A stretch of DNA of 64,000 nucleotides from assembly GCF_003390865.1 (NCBI RefSeq), contig NZ_QMEJ01000004.1:372001-436000 (forward strand). The letters are read 5' to 3'. The notes below the pieces were generated by a model. That model did no database searches. It saw only the letters and a list, made by a program, of their open reading frames with translations, and was not told the DNA's origin. Position numbers and translations under genes: made by a program. Source of the stretch: Tropicimonas sp. IMCC34011. GTDB lineage: Bacteria > Pseudomonadota > Alphaproteobacteria > Rhodobacterales > Rhodobacteraceae. Within the stretch, counting starts at the first letter, position 1. Every line of letters begins with the position of its first letter. Positions 1 to 8,433 of the stretch are shown here, piece after piece.

Positions 1-513
1 CGGCGTGTCGAGGGCGGTCAGGTAGGCCACGGTCGGCGGCCCCCAGACACCGGAAAAGCCGCCGACGGCGCCCGCGAAGGCCGCCGCGCTGATCTCGACC
101 TTGCGCTTCGAGCCGGGCGTGATGCGCAGGCGCCACCCGCCAAGCTGGAAGATCGCGAAGAGCGTGATCGGCACACCGATCGCCAGGAAAATCACGCGCG
201 GATCCAGCAGGCCGACGAGCTGGGCGCTCAGGATCAGGCAGATCGACACGACGAGGACGAAGAGCCAATGCGCCCGAACCGCGTCCCACGCCGCCGCCGG
301 TCCTTCCCGGAACGCCTGAAACCCGTTCGTCACCACAGTCGGCACGATCAGCGCCGCGAGCGCGATCTGAGGCGGCAGAAAGGAGCCGAGCGTCGAGATC
401 ATGATCATCGGGAAGGCGAAGCCCGTGGCCCCCTTCACGACACCGGCCCCCACCGCGATGGACGCGGCAAGAACGAGAAGCGGGAGCGGGACGAGATCCA
501 GAAGGCCGGTCAT
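1..513 (-). CDS. TauE/SafE-family membrane permease (3' part missing)
   Basis: Reading leftward from an ATG at 513, the frame is open to the window edge (171 codons). It gives a hydrophobic protein with several membrane helices. Near the N-terminus it has VGAGVVKGATGFAFPM, and further on VGGFSGVWGPP. These small-residue GxxxGxxGxGGG-type helices, one in each half, are typical of TauE/SafE (DUF81) permeases, which move sulfite, sulfoacetate or related organosulfur anions across the inner membrane. The family is usually about 250 residues, so roughly the last third lies outside the window. The substrate cannot be told. It runs in the same direction as the epimerase gene, with a gap of about 46 bp. 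Confidence 0.8.
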   Translation of the reverse strand, partial: MTGLLDLVPLPLLVLAASIAVGAGVVKGATGFAFPMIMISTLGSFLPPQIALAALIVPTVVTNGFQAFREGPAAAWDAVRAHWLFVLVVSICLILSAQLVGLLDPRVIFLAIGVPITLFAIFQLGGWRLRITPGSKRKVEISAAAFAGAVGGFSGVWGPPTVAYLTALDTP

Positions 514-559
514 GCCACGGACTTACCGCGCCTGCCCACGTCCTGCGAGCCGTAAAGCG

Positions 560-1549
560 TCAGCGCGTGAAGGACAGCTGCGTCACGTGCGTCCACGGCT
601 CGCCCGGATCGAGGCGGATGGAAGGAAACCAGTCGTGGTTCGGCGCATCCGGCCAGAACTGCGGCTCGAGCGCAATTCCGCACCGGTTGCCGTAACTCCG
701 CCCGTCGAGGCCCGTGACCCCCTCCGCCTCGTAGCCATCCGCGGTGTAGACCTGCAGGCCGGGCTCAGTGGTGGAGATCGTCAGCTTCGGCCCGTCCGGC
801 GCTTCAAGCGTCGCCACCTCTCGCATCGGCTCCCGCGCCTCGGACAGGCACCAGTTGTGATCGAAGCGGTCGTCCGGCCCGAGCTCCTTCGGTTCGCGGA
901 AGTCGTAGTGCCAGCCGTAGACGTCCAGCGCGGCGCCGGTGGGCAGGACGGCGCTGTCGATATGCAGCACCCGGTCCGCGGCGATGGACAGCAGGTGACC
1001 GTCGATCGTGTCCGTCCCGGCGAGGTTCCACATCGAATGCTGCGCGATGTTCATCAGCGTCGGCGCGTCGGTCTCCACCGTCACGGTCAGCGTCAGCGTT
1101 CCATCCTCGCTGCCCGACCAGAGCGCCCTGAACGTCCGGTTGCCCGGCAGACCGTCTTCCCCGTCGCCGACCCAGGTGACCAGTTCGACGTGATTCGCCC
1201 CGAAATCCTCGATCGACCAGATCCGCGCGTGGAGGCCGTGGGGTTCGCTGTGCAGGGAGTGTCCGCCCGCCGCGAACGGCTCGAGCTCGATCTCGCGGCC
1301 GGCGACCTCGGCGCGCCCGCCAGACAGCCGGTTCGCCACGGGGCCGGCAATGGCGCCGAAATAGGCAAGCGGCCCCCCGTCATAGGCAGCCAGATCCTCG
1401 GATCCGAGCGTCAGAGAGTGCGGTACGCCCTCCAGCCGGACATCCTGCAGGATCCCCCCGAGGGTCAGGATCTTCGCCGTGACCGGACCGGCCTGCAGCG
1501 TCAGACGTTCGACCCCGTAACCGTCCTTGGTGATGCCGAAGGGCTTCAT
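560..1549 (-). CDS. galM: Aldose 1-epimerase (mutarotase) family protein
   Basis: This 329-residue protein interconverts alpha and beta anomers of aldoses (galactose mutarotase fold). Family features include the early beta-sandwich segment TLGGILQDVRL, NRLSGGRAEV, a GGHSLHSEPHGLH segment with the catalytic-type histidine, NIAQHSMWNLAG, and the late ALEPQFWPDAPNH segment that carries the glutamate used as general base. I chose the ATG at 1549 because it overlaps the upstream stop (ATGA) and follows GAGGAG; a longer reading from 1588 would run into the upstream gene. It is translationally coupled to the DgoK-like gene, which suggests sugar-acid or galactose metabolism. Confidence 0.85.
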   Translation of the reverse strand: MKPFGITKDGYGVERLTLQAGPVTAKILTLGGILQDVRLEGVPHSLTLGSEDLAAYDGGPLAYFGAIAGPVANRLSGGRAEVAGREIELEPFAAGGHSLHSEPHGLHARIWSIEDFGANHVELVTWVGDGEDGLPGNRTFRALWSGSEDGTLTLTVTVETDAPTLMNIAQHSMWNLAGTDTIDGHLLSIAADRVLHIDSAVLPTGAALDVYGWHYDFREPKELGPDDRFDHNWCLSEAREPMREVATLEAPDGPKLTISTTEPGLQVYTADGYEAEGVTGLDGRSYGNRCGIALEPQFWPDAPNHDWFPSIRLDPGEPWTHVTQLSFTR

Positions 1550-2337
1550 GTCAGTGATCTCCTCGCCTCGTTCATGCCTCGCAGCCACATCTCATCGGGA
1601 TCCGCGATGGTGGCCGGTGTCCCCTGCCTCTCGAGCGCGGCGACATAGGCGCGCGCCGCATCGCCCTTGCCGATCACGGCGACCTCCTGCCCGAGCCAGT
1701 AGGGCCGCGCCGCCGCCAGTTCCGCACCGATCAGCGCGCCGAGAGCCGTGTCCGCAGCCCCGCCGGCGCCGGTCCTGAGGCGCGCCGCGGCGGATCCCAA
1801 CGTCTCCGCCAGTCGTTCGGGCCGCGAGAGGGTCGCATCCAGCGCCGCCTCGAAGGCATCGCCGAACAGCGGCCCGCTCCCGTCCGAGACCGCCTCCGCG
1901 AGGCGCCCCGTGAGGGCAGTCCGGAACGACACGACCTCGCCGGCGCTGACCTCCGCCCAGTATGTCGCATCCGTGCCAGGAAGACACAGGATACCGTCGA
2001 ACTTCGGATTGAAAGCCTGAAAGCCGGCGATCCGGACCTCGGGCCCCTCCATCGCCGCCACCGGATCGGCCTGCGTCAGTCCCTTGAGGACATGCGCGTC
2101 GCCGGTGCGCGTGGGCGCGGTGTCGAGCGGCGTGGCCGGCACGCTCCGCAGCGCGCGTCCGCCCTCGGGTGCAGGACCGCTGACGATTGCGGGCGCCTGC
2201 TCCGGCAGCTCCGCCAAGGCGGCCTCCGTCGACGCACCTGCGCATTCGGATTGCCAGAGCACCGCTCCGCCCGGTCCGATGCCGACAGCCACGAGCACGC
2301 CGCCGGACCAGTCCGCCGCGATCCAGTCTGCACTCAT
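1546..2337 (-). CDS. dgoK: 2-dehydro-3-deoxygalactonokinase-like protein, eroded
   Basis: This 263-residue protein resembles DgoK, which phosphorylates 2-keto-3-deoxygalactonate in the DeLey-Doudoroff galactose pathway. Visible DgoK traits are the N-terminal WIAADW strand, the segment CLPGTDATYWAEV followed by a VSFRTALTGRL block (compare LPGTHSKWV and F.TYMTGEL in the family), and a late VIGKGDAARAY strand. The phosphate-binding GTT(N/S) after the first strand is replaced by SGG, and HSK is replaced by DAT. The protein is also shorter than the usual 290-300 residues. Kinase activity is therefore doubtful. The start at 2337 gives the family N-terminus; a more upstream ATG adds unrelated residues. 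The stop overlaps the galM start. Confidence 0.65.
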   Translation of the reverse strand: MSADWIAADWSGGVLVAVGIGPGGAVLWQSECAGASTEAALAELPEQAPAIVSGPAPEGGRALRSVPATPLDTAPTRTGDAHVLKGLTQADPVAAMEGPEVRIAGFQAFNPKFDGILCLPGTDATYWAEVSAGEVVSFRTALTGRLAEAVSDGSGPLFGDAFEAALDATLSRPERLAETLGSAAARLRTGAGGAADTALGALIGAELAAARPYWLGQEVAVIGKGDAARAYVAALERQGTPATIADPDEMWLRGMNEARRSLT

Positions 2338-2404
2338 CTCGGGCGGGTCCCCCTGATCAAGACTGCCCCGAAACTGAAGCATACGGGCGCCGCCCGCAAT
2401 GGGG

Positions 2405-3199
2405 TCACGCCGCGCGCCACCCGCTCTCGGTCCGGCTGTAGGCACGCGACGCGGCCCGATCGAAGGCGCGCTTGCCCTGCGGGGCGGTGTATCGCGCCAC
2501 CTCGAGATCCGGCCCGTCGAACGTCAGCAGGTTGAAATCGTTCGGCTCGTCTCGCAATCGCGTCGACAGGGATGTGCCCGCCTGCACGAGCAGCACGCCG
2601 GCCGCCCCCTCGAACGGCTCCGCCCGCCACGAATGCAGGTGCCCGGACAGGACGATATCCGCGCCGCATGCCCCGAAGGACGCAACCGCGCGATCGGCGC
2701 CCCGCGTCGGCGCCTTGTCCACGTCCGGCCCCTGTTCAAGCGGGTGATGCAGGACCGCAATCCGCATCCGCTCCCCATGCCGTCCGTCGAACGCGTCGCA
2801 CACCCGTTGCACGGCCTTCTGCCGGATCCGCCCGCGCTGCCACGAATAGGGGTTTACCGTGTTCACACCGGCCACGATCATTTCGTCATCCGAGAAGCGC
2901 GGCTCCATGTCTCGCGTGACGTGCGCCCGATACCGCCGCCACGGCCGGAAGAACCGGACGAAGAGGTTGTCCAGCGGCGTGTCGTGGTTGCCGGGCACTG
3001 CGAGCCACGGATGCTCGAGCCGGTCGAGAAACGCGGCGGCTTCCTTGTACTGGGAAATCCGCGCGCGCTGCGTGAAGTCGCCGGAGATGGCGACGAGGTC
3101 CGGGGAGAGCCCGTTCACGATCTCGAGGAGGGGATCCAGAAGCTCGGGGTTGTCACGGCCGAAGTGGAGATCCGAAAGATGAACGACGCGACGTGTCAC
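2405..3199 (-). CDS. Calcineurin-like metallophosphoesterase
   Basis: The 264-residue protein carries the full dimetal phosphoesterase motif set in order: HLSDLHFG (residues about 7-14), ISGDFT, PGNHDTP, LHHP and SGHLHSW. These bind two metal ions and the bridging phosphate. Relatives include cyclic-AMP/lipid phosphodiesterases of the CpdA and LpxH type; the exact substrate cannot be inferred. The start is a GTG at 3199, which overlaps the TGA of the upstream diacylglycerol-kinase gene as GTGA, so the two are translationally coupled. Pairing with a lipid kinase hints at a phospholipid-related substrate, but this is inference. Confidence 0.85.
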   Translation of the reverse strand: MTRRVVHLSDLHFGRDNPELLDPLLEIVNGLSPDLVAISGDFTQRARISQYKEAAAFLDRLEHPWLAVPGNHDTPLDNLFVRFFRPWRRYRAHVTRDMEPRFSDDEMIVAGVNTVNPYSWQRGRIRQKAVQRVCDAFDGRHGERMRIAVLHHPLEQGPDVDKAPTRGADRAVASFGACGADIVLSGHLHSWRAEPFEGAAGVLLVQAGTSLSTRLRDEPNDFNLLTFDGPDLEVARYTAPQGKRAFDRAASRAYSRTESGWRAA

Positions 3200-4185
3200 T
3201 CGACCTCCCCGGCCGGAGCGATCAGCTTCAGCGCACCCTTGCGCATCTTGAAATGGAACGGCGCGGCCATCGCCTCGCGCTCCCCGTCCCGGGCCAGGAG
3301 CATCTTCTTCTGGCGCGGCGTGATGACGATCTCGTCCCCGCAGATCAGCTCCACATCCTTGCCCATGCGCATGTTGTGCACGGCGAGGCGCAGCGCCAGC
3401 ATCATCAGCGCCCAGCGCCCGGTATCGGGCGCGAGAAGCAGGGCAAACTGGCCGCGCCGCACGCAATCGGCGCCATCGAGGCCGAACTGCTCGAGCTGGA
3501 ACGCGGACCGCGCGACGAAAACCAGCGGCGTCTTCGTCCGGATCGACTTGCCGTCCACCTTCACTTCCATTTTCAGGCGCCGCGTGAAGCCGAAGAACGT
3601 CTTGATGACCGACCAATGCGCCGCGATCCGGCTGCGGCCCCAACGCTTGTAGATGGTTTCCCGCTGCCGAAGGATCGCGGGATAGACACCGAGAGACGCG
3701 TTGTTGAGGAAGATCTGACCGTTCACCTCGCCGACGGAAATCGCGTGATGGTCACCCACGGCGATCAGGTTCACGGCCTCCGCGGGATCCTCCGGGATGC
3801 CGAGGCCGCGGGAGAAATAGTTGAACGTCCCCTGCGGAATGACGCCAAGGATGTGATCCGTTCCGGTGACGTGGGAGGCGACGGCGCAGATCGTACCATC
3901 GCCGCCGGCTGCGACGATCGTCCCGAAGCCGTCCGCCATGGCGCGCTTCACCTCGCGCTCGATATCGTCACCGCCCTCGATCGTCCGCAGCTCGAACTTG
4001 CCGGGATGCGCGTCGAGCGCCTTTTGCAACTCGGCCGGAACGCCGTCTTCCTTGCCGGCTCCCGACCCCAGATTCAGAAGCACGACGGCCCCTGCCCTCG
4101 CAGAGCCGGACGCGCCGTCGGTTTCGGAGCCTTCTACGCCCCGGGTCGTATCATCGATGTCCGTGTCAACCATGGTGCCAGTCAC
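3196..4185 (-). CDS. Diacylglycerol/lipid kinase family protein (DAGK catalytic domain)
   Basis: About 329 residues. It has the DAGK signature GGDGT (in AAGGDGTICAV), a preceding LLNLGSGAGK segment, and GVIPQGTFNYFSRGLGIP, which matches the nucleotide-binding substructure of the DagK/YegS/sphingosine kinase family. Proteins of this type phosphorylate diacylglycerol or related lipids at the membrane face. A GTG at 4185 sits 5 nt behind an AGGGGG ribosome-binding site; the next ATG at 4173 is possible but lies 17 nt from it. The residues just after the start are acidic and low-complexity. It overlaps the phosphoesterase gene downstream and follows the DUF1523 gene by about 80 bp. Confidence 0.85.
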   Translation of the reverse strand: MTGTMVDTDIDDTTRGVEGSETDGASGSARAGAVVLLNLGSGAGKEDGVPAELQKALDAHPGKFELRTIEGGDDIEREVKRAMADGFGTIVAAGGDGTICAVASHVTGTDHILGVIPQGTFNYFSRGLGIPEDPAEAVNLIAVGDHHAISVGEVNGQIFLNNASLGVYPAILRQRETIYKRWGRSRIAAHWSVIKTFFGFTRRLKMEVKVDGKSIRTKTPLVFVARSAFQLEQFGLDGADCVRRGQFALLLAPDTGRWALMMLALRLAVHNMRMGKDVELICGDEIVITPRQKKMLLARDGEREAMAAPFHFKMRKGALKLIAPAGEVE

Positions 4186-4264
4186 GGCGACCCCCTGAAT
4201 AGCGCTACGCCCGGCCAACGCGCGGAGCGCCCGGCGGTTCACCCGTATCGGAGGAAAGCCGAAG

Positions 4265-4891
4265 CTAGCCCTTTCGCCCGCCGTCAAACCAGCGCCGAGC
4301 TCCGGACGGGCGACTGCCTGCTTCCCTGTGGCGCTCGTCCCACATCGGGTCGAGGCGTCGCTCCCGGAACCGTCGCCAGCGGGCCCAGATGAACCAGACC
4401 AGCATCGCGAGGAGGATCAGGACGATGATGTTGAACCACGGGATGATCGTCACGTCAGGCCCGCTTACCGGGCGCACCGAGGTGGCATTGGGATAGATCG
4501 ACAGGTATTCGTTGCGCCACCCGTAATGCCGCATCGCCGCCCATTGCGGCTCCGCCGAGGTCGATCGCAGGTCGGCGGACCGGGTTTGCAGGTTGGCAGT
4601 GTCGAACTTGAAGTAGGGGGGCCAGCCCCAGCCGGTATCCTCGTTTCGGTAGACGATCGGCTTCCCGTTGGTGCGGATCGCCTGGATGAAGAAGACGTCC
4701 CGATTGATCGTGCCGGTGGCGTTGCCGCTATCGGGGGAAGCCCAGAAGATGCTGTTCTCGCCGAAATCGACCCGACGCGTCTCGGTGTCGGTGATCCGGA
4801 CGATATCCGTCTGCGGAAGCGTGTAGTGGAGGAACGCCGCGAAGATCACCCAGAAGACGATCCAGAACGTCCATTTCAAATATCGCAGCAC
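4265..4891 (-). CDS. DUF1523 family membrane protein
   Basis: A 208-residue protein with an N-terminal membrane helix (residues about 7-24, FWIVFWVIFAAFLHYTLP) and a second helix at about 152-170 (NIIVLILLAMLVWFIW), followed by a basic cytoplasmic tail. Between them lies a periplasmic domain with WGWPPYFKFDTANLQ, a segment I associate with DUF1523, a family common in Rhodobacterales with no known function. The start is a GTG at 4891 behind GGGAGAGG. It lies 37 bp after the sensor-kinase gene and may be read through from it. Confidence 0.8.
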   Translation of the reverse strand: MLRYLKWTFWIVFWVIFAAFLHYTLPQTDIVRITDTETRRVDFGENSIFWASPDSGNATGTINRDVFFIQAIRTNGKPIVYRNEDTGWGWPPYFKFDTANLQTRSADLRSTSAEPQWAAMRHYGWRNEYLSIYPNATSVRPVSGPDVTIIPWFNIIVLILLAMLVWFIWARWRRFRERRLDPMWDERHREAGSRPSGARRWFDGGRKG

Positions 4892-4928
4892 CCGCCTCTC
4901 CCATGCCGTAAATCCGGTGGGGTCAAAC

Positions 4929-7238
4929 CTACCGCATGCCGCTGTCCGCAGAAAGGCGACAAGGACGGGCGCGCGAGGGTCCCGCGTTCGATCCTCCCCT
5001 GCTCAGCGCGGCGCTGTGAGGGGCTGCGCCGGGCCCCGGGAGCATCCGCCCCGGCTGGGCCGGCGCGTCGGCGACGATGTCCGCCAGCTTTGCCAGGAGT
5101 TCCGCCTTGTCGATCGGCTTGCTGACCCAATGCTCCATACCCGCGGCACTGAACCGCGCGATCTCCTCCGGCAGGGCATGGGCCGTGACGGCGATGATGG
5201 GCGTCGCCGCGCACGGTCCGCCACCCTCCCTTATCGCGCGGGCCGCAGTCGGGCCGTCCATCACCGGCATGGAGATATCCATGAGGATCACGTCGAACCG
5301 CCGCGTTCCGGCCATCTCCACGCCGGCGCGGCCATCCGGCGCCTCTGTCACGCTATGGCCGTCGGCCTCCAGCATGGCGCGGGCAACGAACCGATTGACC
5401 TCGTTGTCTTCCACCAGGAGCAGGTCGAGCGGCCCCGCCGTCTGCCGGCCGGCGAGCTCGGTCGCTTCCGCCTCCTCGCCCCCGGAATCGAGCTTCAGCG
5501 GGACACGCAGTCGGAAGCAGCTTCCCTCGCCGAACGTGCTTTCGACATCGATGTCACCGCCCATCAGGTTCGTCAGGCGCCGGGCGATACCGAGACCGAG
5601 GCCCGTTCCGCCGGCCGCGCGGGTGTAGGAGCCGTCTAGCGTCTCGAAATCGTTGAAGATCTTTCCGAGATTCGCCTCCGTGATCCCCACGCCGGTATCG
5701 ATCACGCGGAACTCCGTCACGCCGCAGGGCAACCTCTCGACCTCCACCGTAACCGTTCCGTCCGCTGTGAACTTGACCGCGTTGCCGACGAGATTGAGGA
5801 GAACCTGGCGCAGGCGTCGCACATCGCCGACGGCGCTCTCCGCCCGCTCCCCGATCCAGTGCCATCCGATCCGGGTGCCGCCCGCCTCAGCCATGGGCGC
5901 CGCCGTTTCGACGACGCCATCCAGCAGCGCCGTCAGGCTGAAGCGCTCGCTTTCCAGCTCCATCTTGCCGGCTTCGTATTTCGACAGGTCCAGCACGTCG
6001 TTGACGATGCTCAGGAGGTGATCGCCCGAGAACTTCATCCGGTCGAGTAGAGCCGTCAGGCCGGGCGACAGGGCCTGATCGCGCATGAGCTGCATGCATC
6101 CCAAGAGACCATTCAGCGGCGTGCGCATCTCGTGGGACATGACGGCGAGGAATTCGGCCTTGGTCCGCTCACCGGCAAGCGCCCTTTCGCGCGCCTCGGT
6201 CAGGTACGCCATGTCCGCCTTGCGCTGCGAGATATCGCGGATGTGGCTGACGAACTGCCGCCCCCCCTCGGCGCCCACGACGGAAAGCTCGGCGGGAAAG
6301 ACGCGGCCGGCGCTGTCCACCGCGCGCGTCTCGATGCGGAGCTTCTTCTGCGGATCGTGCTCGTCCTCGAAGGCGAACTTTTGCGTCCGGAAGGATTCGG
6401 CGACGTCCGGGGGATAGAGGAGATCCTGTGCAAGCTGGCCGAGCGCGATGTCCCTGGTATGACCGAAGATCCGCTGCGCCGCGGGGTTGAACTCCTCGAT
6501 GCGCCCGGTCTCGTCGGTGACGATGATCGCGTCGAGCGAGGCATCGACAACCATGCGCGTCCGCGCGCTGGCGCGCTGCACGTCGAGCGCATGACTCCTG
6601 GCCGCCTGCCCCATGCGCCAGAGCATCCAGCTGACCAGAACGAGGCCGACGAGGATGACACCGAGGACGCCCGCATGGCCCCACAGCATCGAGCGCAGTC
6701 CGCTTTGCCGGTCATCGGACGCTTCCGCGAAGAAGTGCAGCGCATCGACCGCGAAGGCCCGGATCGCGTCCCGCACCTCCATCGTCGCGGCATGGAGCTC
6801 GGGCAGTGCGGCGGTCAGCTCGGTATCGGGGCCGTCCACAAGGGGGACCGCATCCTGCAGGAACGCCATGACCTCCCCCTTGAGGGCGGCGTAGGCAGGC
6901 TCACTTCTGAGGTCGGCATAGGACCGGCCGACGTTATAATCGTTGATGCGGCTGTAGAGCAGGTCGAACTTGAGGCGCACATCCTCGAGATTACCCCGCC
7001 CCTGCTCCGCGCGGACGAGGCTCAGCGCCAATGCGAGCGCTTCCGTTTCCGCCTGTGCAAGGCCCCACTGGATGTTGTCAGAGGAGGACTGGGAGACTGC
7101 GTCGATCTCCCGCAACAGAACGACGGCGGAGGTCACCACGAGGGCGAGACACAGCACGACGGCTCCCATCGCGACGGTGATGCCAAAGCTCCCTTTGCGC
7201 CCGGCCTTGCCGGCCGAGGATCCTGCGAACTCTGCCAT
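4929..7238 (-). CDS. Hybrid sensor histidine kinase/response regulator
   Basis: 769 residues. Order of parts: membrane helix at about 18-42, periplasmic sensor region to about 190, second helix at 192-217, PAS domain at about 225-340, HisKA with the phospho-accepting His369 in MSHEMRTPLNGLLG, a HATPase domain (N box LLNLVGNAVKFT, then DTGVGI and GGTGLGLGIARR), and a C-terminal receiver whose likely phospho-acceptor is Asp654 in ILMDISMPVMDG. No separate response regulator or Hpt protein is nearby. Its gene starts 17 bp after a small sulfite-oxidase-fold periplasmic protein, so the pair is probably one operon and that protein may feed the sensor domain. Confidence 0.92.
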   Translation of the reverse strand: MAEFAGSSAGKAGRKGSFGITVAMGAVVLCLALVVTSAVVLLREIDAVSQSSSDNIQWGLAQAETEALALALSLVRAEQGRGNLEDVRLKFDLLYSRINDYNVGRSYADLRSEPAYAALKGEVMAFLQDAVPLVDGPDTELTAALPELHAATMEVRDAIRAFAVDALHFFAEASDDRQSGLRSMLWGHAGVLGVILVGLVLVSWMLWRMGQAARSHALDVQRASARTRMVVDASLDAIIVTDETGRIEEFNPAAQRIFGHTRDIALGQLAQDLLYPPDVAESFRTQKFAFEDEHDPQKKLRIETRAVDSAGRVFPAELSVVGAEGGRQFVSHIRDISQRKADMAYLTEARERALAGERTKAEFLAVMSHEMRTPLNGLLGCMQLMRDQALSPGLTALLDRMKFSGDHLLSIVNDVLDLSKYEAGKMELESERFSLTALLDGVVETAAPMAEAGGTRIGWHWIGERAESAVGDVRRLRQVLLNLVGNAVKFTADGTVTVEVERLPCGVTEFRVIDTGVGITEANLGKIFNDFETLDGSYTRAAGGTGLGLGIARRLTNLMGGDIDVESTFGEGSCFRLRVPLKLDSGGEEAEATELAGRQTAGPLDLLLVEDNEVNRFVARAMLEADGHSVTEAPDGRAGVEMAGTRRFDVILMDISMPVMDGPTAARAIREGGGPCAATPIIAVTAHALPEEIARFSAAGMEHWVSKPIDKAELLAKLADIVADAPAQPGRMLPGPGAAPHSAALSRGGSNAGPSRARPCRLSADSGMR

Positions 7239-7255
7239 CTTCGGGGGCGCGGGTC

Positions 7256-7756
7256 TCAGCGTCCGACCACGATACGGTCGAGCTGCCAGATGGATCGGGA
7301 CAGGATCGTCTCGGTCCGGTATTCGGGCTTCGAATCGAACGGATAGATGATCCAGAGCGGCCCCTTCTCCCGCCGAGACATCGGCGCGTCATCGGTGAGG
7401 AAAGCGACGATGGGGGCGCCGCGCGACCAGTCCCCTGCCGGGATCTCGACGGCGTAATCGTTGATCGCGGTCGCGTAGATCGAAACATCCGCGGCGCCGA
7501 CCTCCTGCATGAGACGCGCGAGGGGAACACCCGTGAAGCGCTGAACGCCCTCCGTCCACACTGTCCCGGTCTCGTAGGTCACAGGCTCCATCGCCTCGAG
7601 CATGGCGCGATCGAAGACTGCCGCGTCTCCCTCGTTGGTCTGCTCGATCTGGCCGGTGATCGTCAGAAGCGGCTGACCTTCGGGCGCCTCGAGCGCACCG
7701 GCACCGAGCGGGAGGGCGAACAGGGCAAAAGCGATCAGAAGAAGGCGAAGCTGCAT
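7256..7756 (-). CDS. Periplasmic sulfite-oxidase-fold (oxidoreductase molybdopterin-binding) domain protein
   Basis: 166 residues with a clear signal peptide (residues 1 to about 21, ending in GAGA). The mature part resembles a short oxidoreductase-molybdopterin-binding domain: LLTITGQIEQTN, VWTEGVQRFTGVPLARLM, a central INDYAVEIPAGDW and the end segment GPLWIIYPFD. The conserved cysteine that binds the molybdenum of true sulfite oxidases is absent, and the whole protein is much shorter than SUOX or MsrP. It is thus more likely a ligand-binding or cofactor-free relative. Its stop is 17 bp before the hybrid kinase start. That constant pairing type suggests it acts as an extracytoplasmic partner for the kinase. 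Confidence 0.75.
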   Translation of the reverse strand: MQLRLLLIAFALFALPLGAGALEAPEGQPLLTITGQIEQTNEGDAAVFDRAMLEAMEPVTYETGTVWTEGVQRFTGVPLARLMQEVGAADVSIYATAINDYAVEIPAGDWSRGAPIVAFLTDDAPMSRREKGPLWIIYPFDSKPEYRTETILSRSIWQLDRIVVGR

Positions 7757-7935
7757 CTTTCATGTCTCCGGTGACGTGAACCCGGGAAGCAGCCCTAGCG
7801 ACAATTCCTTTCCAGACGGCAAAGGCCCATCGGCAAATCCGCACCGTGCGGGCCGGTCGTCACCGCAAAGCTTCCCGCCCGCCCTGTTTCAGGTATAAAA
7901 CGACAGCGCCTCGAACTGACCGGGAGACACACCGC

Positions 7936-8400
7936 GTGAGCATCGCTCCGACCATCGAGAAGACAACGCTCGCGACGCAGCGGGTGCGCCTCTGGCTCCA
8001 GATGCTGAAGGCGACGCGGTCCGTCGAAGGCAAGCTTCGCGAACGGCTGCGCACGGAGTACGGGATGACGCTCCCCCGCTTCGACGTGCTGGCCGCGCTC
8101 CATCATGCGCCCGACGGCCTCAGGATGAGCGAGTTGTCGAAGCAACTCGTCGTCTCGAACGGCAATGTCACGGGGGTGGTCGAGAAACTGGTGGCGGACG
8201 ACCTCGTCGAGCGCGCGAACCTCGCCTCCGACCGGCGTGCGTTCCTCGTGAAGATCACGCCGCGGGGACGCACGCTGATGGACGAGATGAGCGCCGCGCA
8301 TCGCACCTGGGTGGACGAACTCTTCTCCGACGTGTCGGAGCCGGACGTCGCCCGCGCGATCTCCATCATGCTCGACGTGCGGCACAAGCCGAAAGGGTAA
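7936..8400 (+). CDS. MarR-family transcriptional regulator (first copy)
   Basis: 154 residues with a winged helix-turn-helix: LPRFDVLAALHHAPDGLRMSELSKQL, then NGNVTGVVEKLVADDLVER, and the wing with the typical DRRAF.VKITPRGRTLM. The start is a GTG at 7936 preceded by GGGAGA; upstream in-frame ATGs give a basic tail unlike the family. MarR proteins of this kind often repress aromatic-acid and CoA-thioester catabolic genes and respond to a pathway intermediate. It stands at the edge of the indole/aminobenzoyl-CoA block and is one of two MarR candidates for the palindromes at 14270 and 15191. Confidence 0.88.
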   Translation: MSIAPTIEKTTLATQRVRLWLQMLKATRSVEGKLRERLRTEYGMTLPRFDVLAALHHAPDGLRMSELSKQLVVSNGNVTGVVEKLVADDLVERANLASDRRAFLVKITPRGRTLMDEMSAAHRTWVDELFSDVSEPDVARAISIMLDVRHKPKG

Positions 8401-8426
8401 GGCGCGCGCCGGTCCCGGCACGCGCC
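8401..8426. terminator. Stem-loop between convergent marR and SDR genes
   Basis: Ten-base arms GGCGCGCGCC and GGCACGCGCC pair at nine of ten positions around a six-base loop, directly after the MarR stop and ahead of the end of the convergent SDR. It may end transcription from both sides. There is only a short pyrimidine run. Confidence 0.5.
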
Positions 8427-8433
8427 TCCTGGA

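Noticed and set aside
7256-7756. Reading the periplasmic protein as a true sulfite oxidase
   Set aside because: Too short and without the conserved Mo-binding Cys.
7891-7900. TATAAA sequence before marR as a promoter -10 box
   Set aside because: No convincing -35 element at the right distance; A/T runs are rare here, but one hexamer is not enough.
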